NCBI RefSeq assembly: GCF_001014975.1
Contig: NZ_BBXA01000013.1
Coordinates: forward strand, 744,001-808,000
Length of the DNA: 64,000 nt
Reading direction: 5' to 3'
Source: Novosphingobium sp. MD-1
GTDB taxonomy: Bacteria; Pseudomonadota; Alphaproteobacteria; Sphingomonadales; Sphingomonadaceae
Shown here: positions 27,912 through 37,210 of the stretch, piece by piece
Numbering within the stretch: position 1 is the stretch's first letter
How the letters are laid out: each line of letters starts with the position of its first letter
Program-made: the position numbers and the translations under genes
The notes under the pieces: model-generated
Told to the model about the DNA's origin: nothing
The model's input: only the letters and a program-made list of their open reading frames with translations
Database searches by the model: none

Positions 27912-28452
27912 GGCACATATCACCACCAGCGTCGAATATGGCATCCATTGCCTGCTGCTGCTCGTCGGCAACGAAGACCGGCCGATGAGCAGCCGCGATC
28001 TTGCCGAATTGCAGGGCGTTTCCGCCAGCTTCCTCGCCAAGATCTTCCCGAAGCTGGAAAAGGCCGGAATCGTGAAGGCCTGCGAGGGCGTGCGCGGCGG
28101 CTACCTGCTGGCGCGGCCGGCCGACGCGATCACCTTCCTCAATATCGTCGATGCCATCGAGGGTGCCAAGCCGCTGTTCGACTGCCAGGAAGTGCGCGGC
28201 CGCTGCGCCGTGTTCGGCGGCGATGCGCCCGGCTGGGCATTGGACGGCGTCTGCGCGATCCATGCGGTGATGCTGCAGGCGGAAAAGGCCATGCGCGATG
28301 CGCTGGCCGCGCAGACGCTCGGCGCCGTCGCCGGGCGCTTCGGCCGCAAGGCTCCACCCGAATTCTTTTCCGAAGTCAGCACCTGGATCGACGGACGCCT
28401 GACCGGCCGCACCGCGAAGAGCGGCAGGCCGGCGCGCGACGTGCCAGACTGA
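27910..28452 (+). CDS. Rrf2-family transcriptional regulator
   Basis: This 180-aa protein starts MAHITTSVEYG at 27910. It has a winged helix (about residues 10-65: LQGVSASFLAKIFPKLEKAGIVKACEGVRGGY, read in two parts around the wing) and three cysteines in the Rrf2 position (DCQEVRGRCAVF and GVCAIH, about residues 88-115). Three cysteines here often bind an Fe-S cluster, or sense NO, sulfide or redox state (IscR, NsrR, RsrR families). A TTG 36 bases upstream is an alternative start but lies in the hairpin region. It precedes an NDH-2-like flavoprotein and may regulate it. Confidence 0.85.
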   Translation: MAHITTSVEYGIHCLLLLVGNEDRPMSSRDLAELQGVSASFLAKIFPKLEKAGIVKACEGVRGGYLLARPADAITFLNIVDAIEGAKPLFDCQEVRGRCAVFGGDAPGWALDGVCAIHAVMLQAEKAMRDALAAQTLGAVAGRFGRKAPPEFFSEVSTWIDGRLTGRTAKSGRPARDVPD

Positions 28453-28480
28453 GACCGGCCAGACTGAGACGAGTTCGGCC

Positions 28481-28509
28481 GGGCGGGCACGCCCGCGCGG
28501 TGCCCGCCC
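28481..28509 (+). promoter_or_regulatory. GC-rich hairpin between Rrf2 and flavoprotein genes
   Basis: Perfect 10-bp arms, GGGCGGGCAC/GTGCCCGCCC, with a 9-nt loop and no T run. Just before it the string GCCAGACTGAGAC is present twice in tandem (28443-28455 and 28458-28470), the first copy containing the Rrf2 stop codon. It may be an attenuator or a processing site. Confidence 0.45.
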
Positions 28510-28641
28510 CCTTCCCCACCTGAACGTCTTTTCTCGGCCCCCCTGCCGGGCCGCGCCGGGAAAGCGCCTGCACGCCATCCCTCTGCGGCGTCGCGGGACG
28601 ATGAAGCGCGCCCGGCAAAAAGCAACAGAAGGAGAAATGCC

Positions 28642-29850
28642 ATGACCCAGAAGATCGTGATTGCCGGAACCGGATTTGCCGGTGTCTGGGCAGCCCTTTC
28701 CGCCAGCCGCGCCATCGCGCTTGCCGGCAGGCAGCAGGACGTCGAGGTGATCGTCGTCTCGCCCGCCCCCACCCTCGTCATTCGCCCACGCCTTTACGAA
28801 GCCGTGCTCGACAACATGAATCCCGATGTCGGCGCGCTGCTCGCCGCCGTGGGCGCACGGCACCTTGCCGGACGCGTCGAAACCATCGATGTCAACAGTC
28901 GCACCGTCACCGTGGCGCGGAGCGACGGGGAACGCGAAACGATCGCCTATGACCGCTTCGTTCTCGCCGCTGGCAGCCAGCTGTTCCGCCCGGACGTTCC
29001 CGGCCTTGACCGCCACGCGTTCGATACCGACCAGTTCGCCACCGCCCACGCGCTGGACGTGCAGCTGAAGGCACTGCCTGGCGAGCCCGAGACGGAGGCG
29101 CGCAATACCGTCGTCGTCGCCGGCGGCGGGCTGACCGGCTTCGAAGCGGCCACGGAAATGCCGATCCGGCTGCGCGCCGCGCTGGGCGACAAGGCAAACT
29201 TCCGCGTCATCCTGATCGACACGGCGGATCGCCCCGGCGGATCGCTTGGGGACGAGGCGCAGCCCCATCTCGCCGAAGCGCTGGCCTTCACCGGCGTCGA
29301 AACGCGGACGGGCGTGCGGGTCACCGCGATCGAGGCGGACGCCGTGGTCCTCTCCTCCGGCGAACGGATCGCGACCAATACCGTCGTGTGGACCGCGGGC
29401 ATGCGCGCCAGTCCGCTGGCGGCGCAGATCCCCGGCGAACATGACGCGATCGGCCGCGTCGTCGGCGATGCCTATCTGCGCGCGCCTGCCGCGCCGGGCG
29501 TCTTCGTGACGGGCGATACGGTGCACGCCGGTACGGACGATGACGGCAATGTCGCCCCGATGTCGTGCCAGCACGCGCTGAGCCTGGGGCGCGTGGCGGG
29601 GCACAACGCCGCCGCCGAACTGGTCGGCCTGCCGCTGCATCCCTATAGCCAGCCCAAGTACGTGACCTGTATCGACCTAGGCGACTGGGGCGCGCTCTAC
29701 ACCGAAGGCTGGGACCGGCAGGTGCGGATCACGCGCGAAGCGGCCAAGGCGATCAAGCAGGAGATCAACCGCGTGTGGATCTACCCGCCCGCAGCCGATC
29801 GCGACGCCGTGTTCGCCGTCGCCAATCCCGACTACGTGATCGTCCCCTGA
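28642..29850 (+). CDS. NAD(P)/FAD-dependent oxidoreductase, NDH-2-like
   Basis: This 402-aa flavoprotein has an N-terminal dinucleotide site (IAGTGFAGVWAAL), a second one for NAD(P)H in the middle (VVVAGGGLTGFEAA) and a C-terminal FAD contact (GVFVTGDT). Domain order and length match type II NADH:quinone oxidoreductases and related sulfide/ferredoxin reductases. Such enzymes pass electrons from NADH to quinone without pumping protons. AGGAGAAATGCC precedes the ATG. It lies 189 bp after the Rrf2 gene on the same strand, so redox-controlled expression is likely. Direct involvement in sulfide handling is inferred from the neighbouring SQR. Confidence 0.85.
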   Translation: MTQKIVIAGTGFAGVWAALSASRAIALAGRQQDVEVIVVSPAPTLVIRPRLYEAVLDNMNPDVGALLAAVGARHLAGRVETIDVNSRTVTVARSDGERETIAYDRFVLAAGSQLFRPDVPGLDRHAFDTDQFATAHALDVQLKALPGEPETEARNTVVVAGGGLTGFEAATEMPIRLRAALGDKANFRVILIDTADRPGGSLGDEAQPHLAEALAFTGVETRTGVRVTAIEADAVVLSSGERIATNTVVWTAGMRASPLAAQIPGEHDAIGRVVGDAYLRAPAAPGVFVTGDTVHAGTDDDGNVAPMSCQHALSLGRVAGHNAAAELVGLPLHPYSQPKYVTCIDLGDWGALYTEGWDRQVRITREAAKAIKQEINRVWIYPPAADRDAVFAVANPDYVIVP

Positions 29851-29859
29851 TGTCCGGAA

Positions 29860-29888
29860 GCCGGCGGTATTCCACGGATGCCGCCGGC
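29860..29888. terminator. Bidirectional hairpin between convergent genes
   Basis: GCCGGCGG and CCGCCGGC arms surround a 13-nt loop in the 69-bp gap between the convergent flavoprotein and TolC genes. There is no clear T tract on either side. Confidence 0.45.
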
Positions 29889-29919
29889 CCCATCCCGAAG
29901 GCCCCGGCCCGATGGCAGG

Positions 29920-31227
29920 CTATGGCGCGATATTCCCGGTCAGGGCATTGAGCCGCCATGCCGCCACGGTCTGCATACCCTCCGCCTGCAGCAGGGCGGC
30001 TTCGGCCTCGATGGCTTCGCGTTCGGCGTCGAGCACGGCCAGCGGCGGCTTCGCGCCCACGCGCGCTTCCAGTTGAGTCCCGCGCAGCGCTTCCGTGGCC
30101 GCATCGCGGCGCAGCCGGGAAGCCTCTGTCATGCGCCGCGCGGTCGCAAGACCCTGCCACGCATCGATCACCATGCCCGCAAGCCCTTGTTCGGCCTGAC
30201 GCAACCGGGCCTCGCTGGCATCGAGATCGGCATCCGCGGCACGGACCTGCGACGATACGCGCCCACCCGCCCACAGGGTCCAGCGGCCCCTGATGCCCAC
30301 GGCGACCGTATCGGCCTTGTAGCCGGGGAAGAACTGGTCGCGCACATGCCCGGCTTCGGCAAAGGCACCCACCGTCGGCATGCCCTCGGCCCGTGCCGAA
30401 CGGGTGCCGGCCCGCGCGACATCGACGCCCGCCTGGGCCTGGCGAAGCGCGGGATTGGACGCGCGGGCCATGTCCATGGCTTCGTCGAGCGTCGGCGGCA
30501 CGGCAGGCGGCTCGGCAAGCGGCGCCAGATCGCCCGCCGGCTTCCCGGTAAGACGCTGGTAGGCCGCTTCCGCCGACATCCGCCGGCCTTGCGCCTGCGC
30601 GAAACCCGCATCGGCTTCGGCCTTCCTGGCCCGCGCCTGGGCGAGGTCCGAACTCGCGATTTCGCCCGCCCGGAAGCGCAGTCCCGCCTGGCGTTCCGTT
30701 TCCGTCAGTTCCTCGACAAGCTGACCATAGCGCGCCTCGAGCTTTCGCGCCGTCAGCACCTCGGTATAGGTGCCGACAGCCGTGACGATGGTCTGCAGCC
30801 GCGCCTGTTCGGCGCCGAAGTGCGCCATCGCCGCGCCGCCGCGCGCCTGATCGATGGCGGACGACACCCGCCCACCCGCATAGAGCGGCAGTTCCGCCGT
30901 GGCCTGCAGGGCCAGCGGATTCACATTGTCCGCCGTGATCCCGAAAAAGCCGCCGTTGTCGATCCGGCCCGCGCCATAGGACCCTTCGACCCGCAGGAGC
31001 GGGTTGCTTTCCGCCCGCGCCCGATCCAGCCGGGCTTTCGCCGCCGCCTCGCCCGCATTGGCCTCGGCCAGCACGGGTGCGTTGGCGAGGGCATCGGCGA
31101 CGGCGGCGGCGAGGTCCTGCGCCATGGCTGGGGGTACGGCCACGGCGCAGGAGAGCAGACAGGACAGCGGCAAGGATAGGGCCGGGGACAGGGAGGAGAG
31201 CAACCTGGGCGGCATCAGGCGGGGCAT
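29920..31227 (-). CDS. TolC-family outer-membrane efflux protein
   Basis: This 435-aa protein has a signal peptide ending AMAQD. Two similar halves are rich in long coiled-coil helices (for example ARYGQLVEELTETERQAGLR and RLRQAEQGLAGMVIDAW), the internal duplication of TolC/OMF proteins. It should form the outer-membrane duct for the RND pump encoded divergently at 33986. It is the last gene of a three-gene unit with SQR and a DUF2892 protein (12-bp gaps), which ties export to sulfide oxidation. Confidence 0.9.
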   Translation of the reverse strand: MPRLMPPRLLSSLSPALSLPLSCLLSCAVAVPPAMAQDLAAAVADALANAPVLAEANAGEAAAKARLDRARAESNPLLRVEGSYGAGRIDNGGFFGITADNVNPLALQATAELPLYAGGRVSSAIDQARGGAAMAHFGAEQARLQTIVTAVGTYTEVLTARKLEARYGQLVEELTETERQAGLRFRAGEIASSDLAQARARKAEADAGFAQAQGRRMSAEAAYQRLTGKPAGDLAPLAEPPAVPPTLDEAMDMARASNPALRQAQAGVDVARAGTRSARAEGMPTVGAFAEAGHVRDQFFPGYKADTVAVGIRGRWTLWAGGRVSSQVRAADADLDASEARLRQAEQGLAGMVIDAWQGLATARRMTEASRLRRDAATEALRGTQLEARVGAKPPLAVLDAEREAIEAEAALLQAEGMQTVAAWRLNALTGNIAP

Positions 31228-31239
31228 GTCACACCTGCG

Positions 31240-31443
31240 TCAGTTGAAGGAGCTGCCGGGCCTGATCCCCAGCTTCTTGAAGATCATGGCCGCAGGGCAA
31301 AAGCCGGTGAAGCTGGCCTGAAACATGTTCGCGCCGGCAAAGGCCGTCAGCCAGAGGAAGCCGGGGTGAACCCAATGGGCTAGGGCAAGACTGGCGAGCA
31401 CGACCACTCCGGCGAAACGGAAAACCGCTGAATCAAGCGTCAT
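31240..31443 (-). CDS. YgaP-like DUF2892 inner-membrane protein
   Basis: This 67-aa protein has two hydrophobic helices (FAGVVVLASLALAHW and FLWLTAFAGANMFQASF) and the family motif FTGFCPAAMIFKKLG. The same domain anchors the rhodanese YgaP, which handles persulfide sulfur. The conserved cysteine in GFCP is present. It is preceded by GAGAGGTG and lies 12 bp from SQR upstream and 12 bp from TolC downstream. The rhodanese domain itself is missing, which is usual for the stand-alone DUF2892 form. The context supports a role with reactive sulfur. Confidence 0.85.
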   Translation of the reverse strand: MTLDSAVFRFAGVVVLASLALAHWVHPGFLWLTAFAGANMFQASFTGFCPAAMIFKKLGIRPGSSFN

Positions 31444-31455
31444 CGCACCTCTCTC

Positions 31456-32736
31456 TTATTTGAAACGCAGCTTGCGGATGCCGAGCGCGTGCATGGCCAG
31501 CTTTTCGTAGAACGGCTCGCTGGTGCCGCGACGGACCTTGTGCAGGAAGTATTTCTCGAACCCGATCTTGGCGAGGTGCACCCACTTCCCGCTTGACGAC
31601 CAGTTGAGATTGCGCGGCGGAATCTGCGGCTGGGCGACGAAGGCAACCCCGCCATCGCCGAAGTCGGCAAGGCACACGGCGTTCCAGGTCGCTTCCTCGA
31701 CCGGCTCCTTGCCAGCCAGTTCGAGCGCAAGGTTCCGCGCGATCGCGGTGACCATCGATTCGATCATGAACCCGGTCTTGGGCACGCCCACCGGCACCGG
31801 CGTGGGGCCGACGGGCGGAATCGCCACGCATACGCCCAGCGAATAGACGTTGCGGAACGTGGGATTGCGCTGGTGCTTGTCGGCAAGGATGAAGCCGCGC
31901 GGATTGGTCAGCCCCTCGATCCCCTGCACGGCGGCAACGCCGCGAAAGGCCGGCAGGATCATCGAATAGCCGAAAGGCAGCGCATGGGCCGACCTGACCG
32001 AGCCGTCGTCCGCCACCTCTTCCACATGCATCGTGCCCTCTTCCACCTTGGTGATGCGGGCGCTGGTGACCCACTTGATGTGCCGATCGCGCAGTTCGCT
32101 CTCCAGCAGCGTCTTGGTGTCGCCCACCCCGTCGAGCCCGAGATGGCCGACATAGGGTTCCGGGCTGACGTAGGTCATCGGCACCTGATCGCGGATCTTG
32201 CGGCGGCGCAGTTCGGTATCGAGGATGAGGGCGAATTCGTAAGCCGGGCCGTAGCAGGAAGCGCCTTGCGCCGCACCGACCACGATCGGCCGGGGGTTTT
32301 CGCAGAAGCGGTCGAAGGCGTCGGCCGCGTGGGCCGCGTGGTCGGTGCGGCAGACCGACTGGGTGAAACCATCGGGGCCGAGGCCCTCGATTTCATCGAA
32401 CGCCAGTTCGGGGCCGGTCGCGATAACCAGATAGTCGTAAAGCAGCGAGGTTCCGTCGTTCAGCTCGACGCGGTTCTCGGCAGGGTGGACGCGACGCGCT
32501 CCGACGGAGGTGAACCCGATGCCTTTCCTGGCCATGATCGGCGGCAGATGCACCTTGATCGCGTCCGGTTCGCGCCACCGCACCGCAACCCACGGGTTCG
32601 ACGGCACGAACCAGTAGTCGTCCTGGTCGTTGACCACCATGACCTGCGCCTTGCCCTTCACGGCATCGCGGATTTCATAGGCGGCGATGGTGCCCCCAAG
32701 CCCAGCACCCAGAACGATAATCTGCGGCAACGACAT
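31456..32736 (-). CDS. sqr: Sulfide:quinone oxidoreductase-like flavoprotein
   Basis: This 426-aa FAD enzyme starts MSLPQIIVLGAGLGG, the FAD-binding fold. Cysteines at 129 (SVCRTDH), 161 (GASCYGP), 303 (LGVCVAIPP) and 355 are candidates for the sulfide-oxidising redox cysteines; Cys129 and Cys161 match the usual spacing of the first two. The C-terminal region (FEKYFLHKVR) resembles the amphipathic membrane-binding end of SQRs. It would oxidise H2S to persulfide or polysulfide and reduce quinone at the inner membrane. It heads the SQR-DUF2892-TolC unit, divergent from the efflux operon. Flavocytochrome c sulfide dehydrogenase is a less likely alternative. Confidence 0.8.
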   Translation of the reverse strand: MSLPQIIVLGAGLGGTIAAYEIRDAVKGKAQVMVVNDQDDYWFVPSNPWVAVRWREPDAIKVHLPPIMARKGIGFTSVGARRVHPAENRVELNDGTSLLYDYLVIATGPELAFDEIEGLGPDGFTQSVCRTDHAAHAADAFDRFCENPRPIVVGAAQGASCYGPAYEFALILDTELRRRKIRDQVPMTYVSPEPYVGHLGLDGVGDTKTLLESELRDRHIKWVTSARITKVEEGTMHVEEVADDGSVRSAHALPFGYSMILPAFRGVAAVQGIEGLTNPRGFILADKHQRNPTFRNVYSLGVCVAIPPVGPTPVPVGVPKTGFMIESMVTAIARNLALELAGKEPVEEATWNAVCLADFGDGGVAFVAQPQIPPRNLNWSSSGKWVHLAKIGFEKYFLHKVRRGTSEPFYEKLAMHALGIRKLRFK

Positions 32737-32828
32737 TGCTCATTCTCCCGTAAGCCGGCGGCGGGCTTGGACCCTCGCGGCGCTCACCCCGATCGACCGG
32801 ATCACTCCAGGCGCTCTATGTATCGTTC

Positions 32829-32861
32829 TTGACTTATATAAGGTATTTAGGATATGAGCAA
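32829..32861. promoter_or_regulatory. Overlapping divergent promoters between SQR and the RND operon
   Basis: In an AT-rich island, the + strand has TTGACT (32829-32834) and ATATGA (32852-32857) 17 bp apart. The minus strand has TTGCTC (32861-32856) and TATAAG (32838-32833), also 17 bp apart. A perfect CTTATATAAG palindrome (32833-32842) covers the minus-strand -10. One repressor bound here could close both promoters. Confidence 0.6.
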
Positions 32862-32924
32862 GTGATAATGTATTGAGGCTGTCGCCCAACGCCGCGCGCA
32901 GCCCGCTGGAGGAAGGCGCACGCC

Positions 32925-33989
32925 ATGGTTTTCGGTTTCGGAACGAACAGGGACATGCGGGGACATCTGTTTGCTTTCGCCGCCATCGGCATGGCGACGT
33001 CGCTCGGCCTGCCTCTCGCCGGCTGCGCCGACCGCGGCGAGACGACGCAGACGGCGAAGGCCCCCGCCGGCCCTCGCCTCGCCCTTGCCATGCAGGACAC
33101 CACGGCATGGCAGGACGTCAGTGCCGAAATCGCCACGGTCGATCAGGCGCAGGTGATGGCGCGCATCCCCGGCATCCTCAGCACGCTGACGGTCAAGGCG
33201 GGGGACACGGTTGCGAAAGGGCAGGCGATCGGCCGGATCGTCGATAGCCAGCTAGGGTTCCAGGCCGGCGCCTATGGCGCGCAGGCAGCGGCCGCGCAGG
33301 CGCAGGCGGCGCAGGCGGCGGCGGACCTCCAGCGCGTAAAGTTCCTCCACGACAACGGCGTCTATGCCAAGGCCCGGCTCGATCAGGCCCAGGCAGCGGC
33401 CAGCGCGGCGCAGGCGCAAGTCCGCGCCGCGCAAGCGCAGCAGGCCGCCGTGGGCGCGGTGGCGGGGCAAGGCACGGTTGTCGCGCCCACGGCTGGCAGG
33501 GTGCTGCGCGCCGACGTGCCCGCCGGCGCGCCGGTTGCCCCCGGCGTGGTCATCGCGGTGATCACCGCCGGGCCAACGATCGTCCGGCTCGAAATGCCCG
33601 AATCGCTCGCCGGCAAGGCCCATGCCGGATCGCGGGTGTCCGCGGCGGGCATGGGCGAAGGCCGGGTGATCAAGGTCTATCCGTCGGTCAACGCCGGCAA
33701 GGTGATGGCCGACGTCGACATGCCCGGCATCGACAACAGCCTGATCGGGCGGCGCGTGGCGGCGCGCGTCGAGATCGGGACGCGCAAGGCGCTGGTCGTC
33801 CCGGCCCGTTTCGTCACCACACGCTATGGCATCGATTACCTGACCGTTCTGGCCAAGGACGGCAGCGCAACCCAGGTTCCCGTCCAGACCGCGCCCGCCG
33901 AAAAGGCGGACAGGGTCGAAATCCTTTCTGGCGCCAATCCGGGCGACACGATCGTTGCGGACACGGGCAAGGGAGCCGACCGCAAATGA
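32925..33989 (+). CDS. RND efflux periplasmic adaptor (membrane fusion protein), lipoprotein
   Basis: This 354-aa HlyD/AcrA-type adaptor has a lipoprotein signal with lipobox LAG-C (Cys34 from the start used). A lipoyl half (MARIPGILSTLTVKAGD) is followed by an Ala/Gln-rich coiled hairpin (about residues 120-175), the second lipoyl half (GTVVAPTAGRVLRAD) and a beta-barrel. The ATG at 32925 has GGAGGAA about 10 bases upstream; an ATG at 32955 gives a shorter, cleaner lipoprotein signal and is a real alternative. Its stop overlaps the pump start (ATGA). It links the inner-membrane pump to TolC. Confidence 0.9.
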   Translation: MVFGFGTNRDMRGHLFAFAAIGMATSLGLPLAGCADRGETTQTAKAPAGPRLALAMQDTTAWQDVSAEIATVDQAQVMARIPGILSTLTVKAGDTVAKGQAIGRIVDSQLGFQAGAYGAQAAAAQAQAAQAAADLQRVKFLHDNGVYAKARLDQAQAAASAAQAQVRAAQAQQAAVGAVAGQGTVVAPTAGRVLRADVPAGAPVAPGVVIAVITAGPTIVRLEMPESLAGKAHAGSRVSAAGMGEGRVIKVYPSVNAGKVMADVDMPGIDNSLIGRRVAARVEIGTRKALVVPARFVTTRYGIDYLTVLAKDGSATQVPVQTAPAEKADRVEILSGANPGDTIVADTGKGADRK

Positions 33990-36900
33990 ACCTGGGCATT
34001 TCCGGCAGGCTGACGCGCGCCACGATCCAGTCGCCGCTCACCCCCCTGTTCCTGCTCGCCGCGATCATCGTCGGCCTCATCGCCACGATCACGATCCCGC
34101 GCGAAGAGGAGCCGCAGATCAAGGTGCCGATGGTCGACATCATGGTCCAGGCGCCGGGGCTATCGGCCTCGCAGGCCGTGGAACTGGTGGCCAAGCCGCT
34201 GGAAACGATCGTCAAGAGCGTGGACGGCGTGGAGCACGTCTATACCCAGGCGCAGGACAACGGCGTGATGGTCACGGCGCGCTTCCTCGTCGGCTCCAAC
34301 CCCGAAGACGCCGCGATCCGCATCAACGAGAAGATCGAGGCTAACAAGGATCGCATTCCCGTGGGCATTCCCGCGCCGCAAGTGACGGTGCGCGGGATCA
34401 ACGACGTGCCCATCGTGGTGCTGACCCTGACGCCGAAGCCCGGCGCCGCCGGCCAATGGGACGATCAGGCACTGGCCGAACTGGCCGGCAAGCTCAGGAC
34501 CGAGGTCGCCAAGGTCGATGACGTCGGCCTTACCTTCATTACCGGCGGCCAGCGCATGGCGCTGCGCGTGATCCCCGATCCGGCCAGGCTGGCCCTCTAC
34601 CGCGTGCCTCTGGGCAACCTGATCGAAGCCGTCTCGCAGGCGAACCGCGCCTTCCCCGCGGGCACCGTGCGCGAAAACGGATCGGCCGCGCTCGTCGTGG
34701 CGGGGCAGACGCTCCGCGATGCGCAGGAGCTTTCCGCGCTGACCGTCCGCTCGGCAACGGGCGCCCCGGTCCTGCTGGGCGACGTGGCGCGCGTGGAACA
34801 GGCGCCGACGCAGGACCAGTCCCGTTCCTGGCGCTGGGCCAGGGCCGACACCAAGGACGGGAAAGGCGAATGGTCGATGGCGCCCGCCGTCAGCCTTGCC
34901 GTCGCCAAGCGGGCGGGCGCCAATGCAGTGACCGTGTCCGAACAGGTGGTGCAACGCATCGACACGCTCAGGGGCAAGCTGATCCCGGCTGGCGTCGATG
35001 TCGCCGTCACGCGCACCTACGGCGAAACCGCCAACGAAAAGGCCAACGAGCTGATCTTCCACCTCGCCCTGGCCACGGTATCGATCGTCATCCTGATCGG
35101 CTTCGCGATCGGTTGGCGCGAAGCCGGCGTGACGGCGATCGTCATTCCCACGACGATCATGCTGACCATGTTCGCCTCGAACGTGATGGGCTTCACGATC
35201 AACCGCGTCAGCCTGTTCGCCCTGATCTTCTCGATCGGCATTCTGGTCGACGACGCGATCGTCATGATCGAGAACATCGCCCGGCACTGGGGCATGCACG
35301 ACGGCCGCGACCGCATCACCGCCGCGGTCGAGGCGGTTGCCGAAGTCGGCAACCCGACGGTCATCGCCACGCTGACCGTCGTTGCCGCGCTTTTGCCGAT
35401 GCTGTTCGTGTCGGGCCTGATGGGGCCGTACATGGCGCCGATCCCGATCAACGCCTCCGCCGCGATGATCTTCTCCTTCTTCGTCGCCGTCATCATCGCG
35501 CCCTGGCTGATGATTCGCTTCGCGCGCCAGACGCTGTCGCAGGGCCACGGGAACGAACACGGGGGCAAGCTGGGCGCGCTCTACAAGCGCTATGCCGCCC
35601 GCGTCATCGCCACGCCGCAAAGCGCCAAGCGCTTCCTGATCGGCGTGGGCGTGGCCACCCTCGTCGCCTGCTCGATGTTCTACTTCAAGGCCGTGACCGT
35701 GAAGCTGCTGCCCTTCGACAACAAGAGCGAGGTCCAGCTCGTTGCCGACCTGCCCGAAGGCACCAGCCTGGAAATGACGTCGCGCGTGCTGGAGCAGGCG
35801 GCGGCCGTGGCGCGCGGCGTGCCCGAAGTCGTGTCGATGGAAGCCTATGCCGGCACGTCCGCGCCGTTCAACTTCAACGGGCTGGTGCGGCACTACTTCC
35901 TGCGCAACCAGCCCGAAATGGGCGACCTGATGGTCACGCTTCTGCCCAAGGGCGACCGCTCGCGCTCAAGCCACGAGATCGCGGTGGCGCTGCGCGAGAA
36001 GCTCCGGGCCATTCCCCTGCCGGCGGGCGGGTCGCTCAAGGTGGTAGAAACGCCGCCGGGGCCGCCGGTGCTCGCCACCTTGCTCGCCGAAATCTACGGC
36101 CCCGACGAGGCAACGCGGCAAAAGACGGCGAAGCAGGTGGAGACGATCTTCCGGTCGGTGCCTTATATCGTCGATGTGGACAACAGCTTCGGCGCGCCCC
36201 GGCCCACGCTGAAACTGATCCCTGACCGCGCGAAGCTCGATCACTACGGCCTGTCCGAACGCCAGCTCTTTGACAGCATCGGGGCACTGCTGGGCACACA
36301 GGTCGTCGGCTACGCTCCCCGCGCGGCCGATCACGATCCCTTGCCCATCGAGCTTTCGCTCGATCAATCGCAACGGTCATGGTCGTCGGCACTGGCGGCA
36401 ACCCCCGTCGCGACGACGCCGTCCGGGCAGTTGATCGAGCTGGGCGAACTGGTCACCGCGAAGATGGTGCCGGGCGAACAAGCGATATTCCGGCGCGACG
36501 GGCGCGGAGCAACGATGGTCACGGCCGAACTCGCCGGGCGCTACGAAGCGCCGATCTATGGCATGCTGGCGGTTGACGATGCCATCGACAGCTTCGACTG
36601 GCAGGCGCACGGCCTGACCAGGCCCGACGTCATCCTGCACGGCCAGCCCGAGGACGAAAGCAGGCCGTCGCTGCTGTGGGACGGCGAATGGGAAATCACC
36701 TGGGTGACCTTTCGCGACATGGGCGGGGCGTTCATGGTCGCGCTACTGGGCATCTACGTGCTGGTCGTGGGCCAGTTTCGCAGCTTCACGATCCCGCTGG
36801 TGATCCTGACCCCGATCCCGCTGACTCTGGTCGGCATCGTGCTTGGCCACCTGCTGTTCCAGGCGCCGTTCACCGCCACGTCGATGATCGGCTTCATCGC

Positions 36901-37210
36901 GCTGGCCGGCATCATCGTGCGCAATTCGATCCTGCTCGTTGATTTCATCCGGCACACCCGATCGCCGGACAAGAGCCTGCGCCAGACCTTGCTGGAGGCC
37001 GGGATGATCCGCTTCAAGCCGATCGTGCTGACAGCGGCCGCGGCCATGATCGGCGCTTCGGTGATCCTGACCGATCCGATCTTCCAGGGCCTCGCCATCT
37101 CGCTGCTGTTCGGGCTGGCGTCCTCGACCCTGCTCACCGTCCTCGTGATTCCCGCGATCTACATCGTCCTGCGCGATGACGGCCATCCTCTGGCGGATTC
37201 TCCATCATGA
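33986..37210 (+). CDS. RND-family efflux pump permease
   Basis: This 1074-aa inner-membrane protein has the two-fold RND layout: a first helix near the N-terminus (PLTPLFLLAAIIVGLI), a large periplasmic domain, helices 2-6, then a second such set. The proton-relay aspartate pair is visible in GILVDDAIVMIEN (about residue 418). Length fits AcrB-type drug exporters, and the heavy-metal signature of CusA was not seen. It is coupled at both ends by 4-bp ATGA overlaps to the adaptor and the ArsR gene. With SQR and TolC across the promoter, a role in exporting sulfur species or a sulfide-linked toxicant is plausible but unproven. Confidence 0.93.
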   Translation: MNLGISGRLTRATIQSPLTPLFLLAAIIVGLIATITIPREEEPQIKVPMVDIMVQAPGLSASQAVELVAKPLETIVKSVDGVEHVYTQAQDNGVMVTARFLVGSNPEDAAIRINEKIEANKDRIPVGIPAPQVTVRGINDVPIVVLTLTPKPGAAGQWDDQALAELAGKLRTEVAKVDDVGLTFITGGQRMALRVIPDPARLALYRVPLGNLIEAVSQANRAFPAGTVRENGSAALVVAGQTLRDAQELSALTVRSATGAPVLLGDVARVEQAPTQDQSRSWRWARADTKDGKGEWSMAPAVSLAVAKRAGANAVTVSEQVVQRIDTLRGKLIPAGVDVAVTRTYGETANEKANELIFHLALATVSIVILIGFAIGWREAGVTAIVIPTTIMLTMFASNVMGFTINRVSLFALIFSIGILVDDAIVMIENIARHWGMHDGRDRITAAVEAVAEVGNPTVIATLTVVAALLPMLFVSGLMGPYMAPIPINASAAMIFSFFVAVIIAPWLMIRFARQTLSQGHGNEHGGKLGALYKRYAARVIATPQSAKRFLIGVGVATLVACSMFYFKAVTVKLLPFDNKSEVQLVADLPEGTSLEMTSRVLEQAAAVARGVPEVVSMEAYAGTSAPFNFNGLVRHYFLRNQPEMGDLMVTLLPKGDRSRSSHEIAVALREKLRAIPLPAGGSLKVVETPPGPPVLATLLAEIYGPDEATRQKTAKQVETIFRSVPYIVDVDNSFGAPRPTLKLIPDRAKLDHYGLSERQLFDSIGALLGTQVVGYAPRAADHDPLPIELSLDQSQRSWSSALAATPVATTPSGQLIELGELVTAKMVPGEQAIFRRDGRGATMVTAELAGRYEAPIYGMLAVDDAIDSFDWQAHGLTRPDVILHGQPEDESRPSLLWDGEWEITWVTFRDMGGAFMVALLGIYVLVVGQFRSFTIPLVILTPIPLTLVGIVLGHLLFQAPFTATSMIGFIALAGIIVRNSILLVDFIRHTRSPDKSLRQTLLEAGMIRFKPIVLTAAAAMIGASVILTDPIFQGLAISLLFGLASSTLLTVLVIPAIYIVLRDDGHPLADSPS

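Noticed and set aside
33986..37210. Assignment of the RND pump as a CusA-type heavy-metal exporter because of the ArsR gene
   Set aside because: The proton-relay GILVDDAIVMIEN is present, but I saw no CusA-type methionine relay, and the ArsR lacks the classical metal-site motif. The sulfide context is a better guide.
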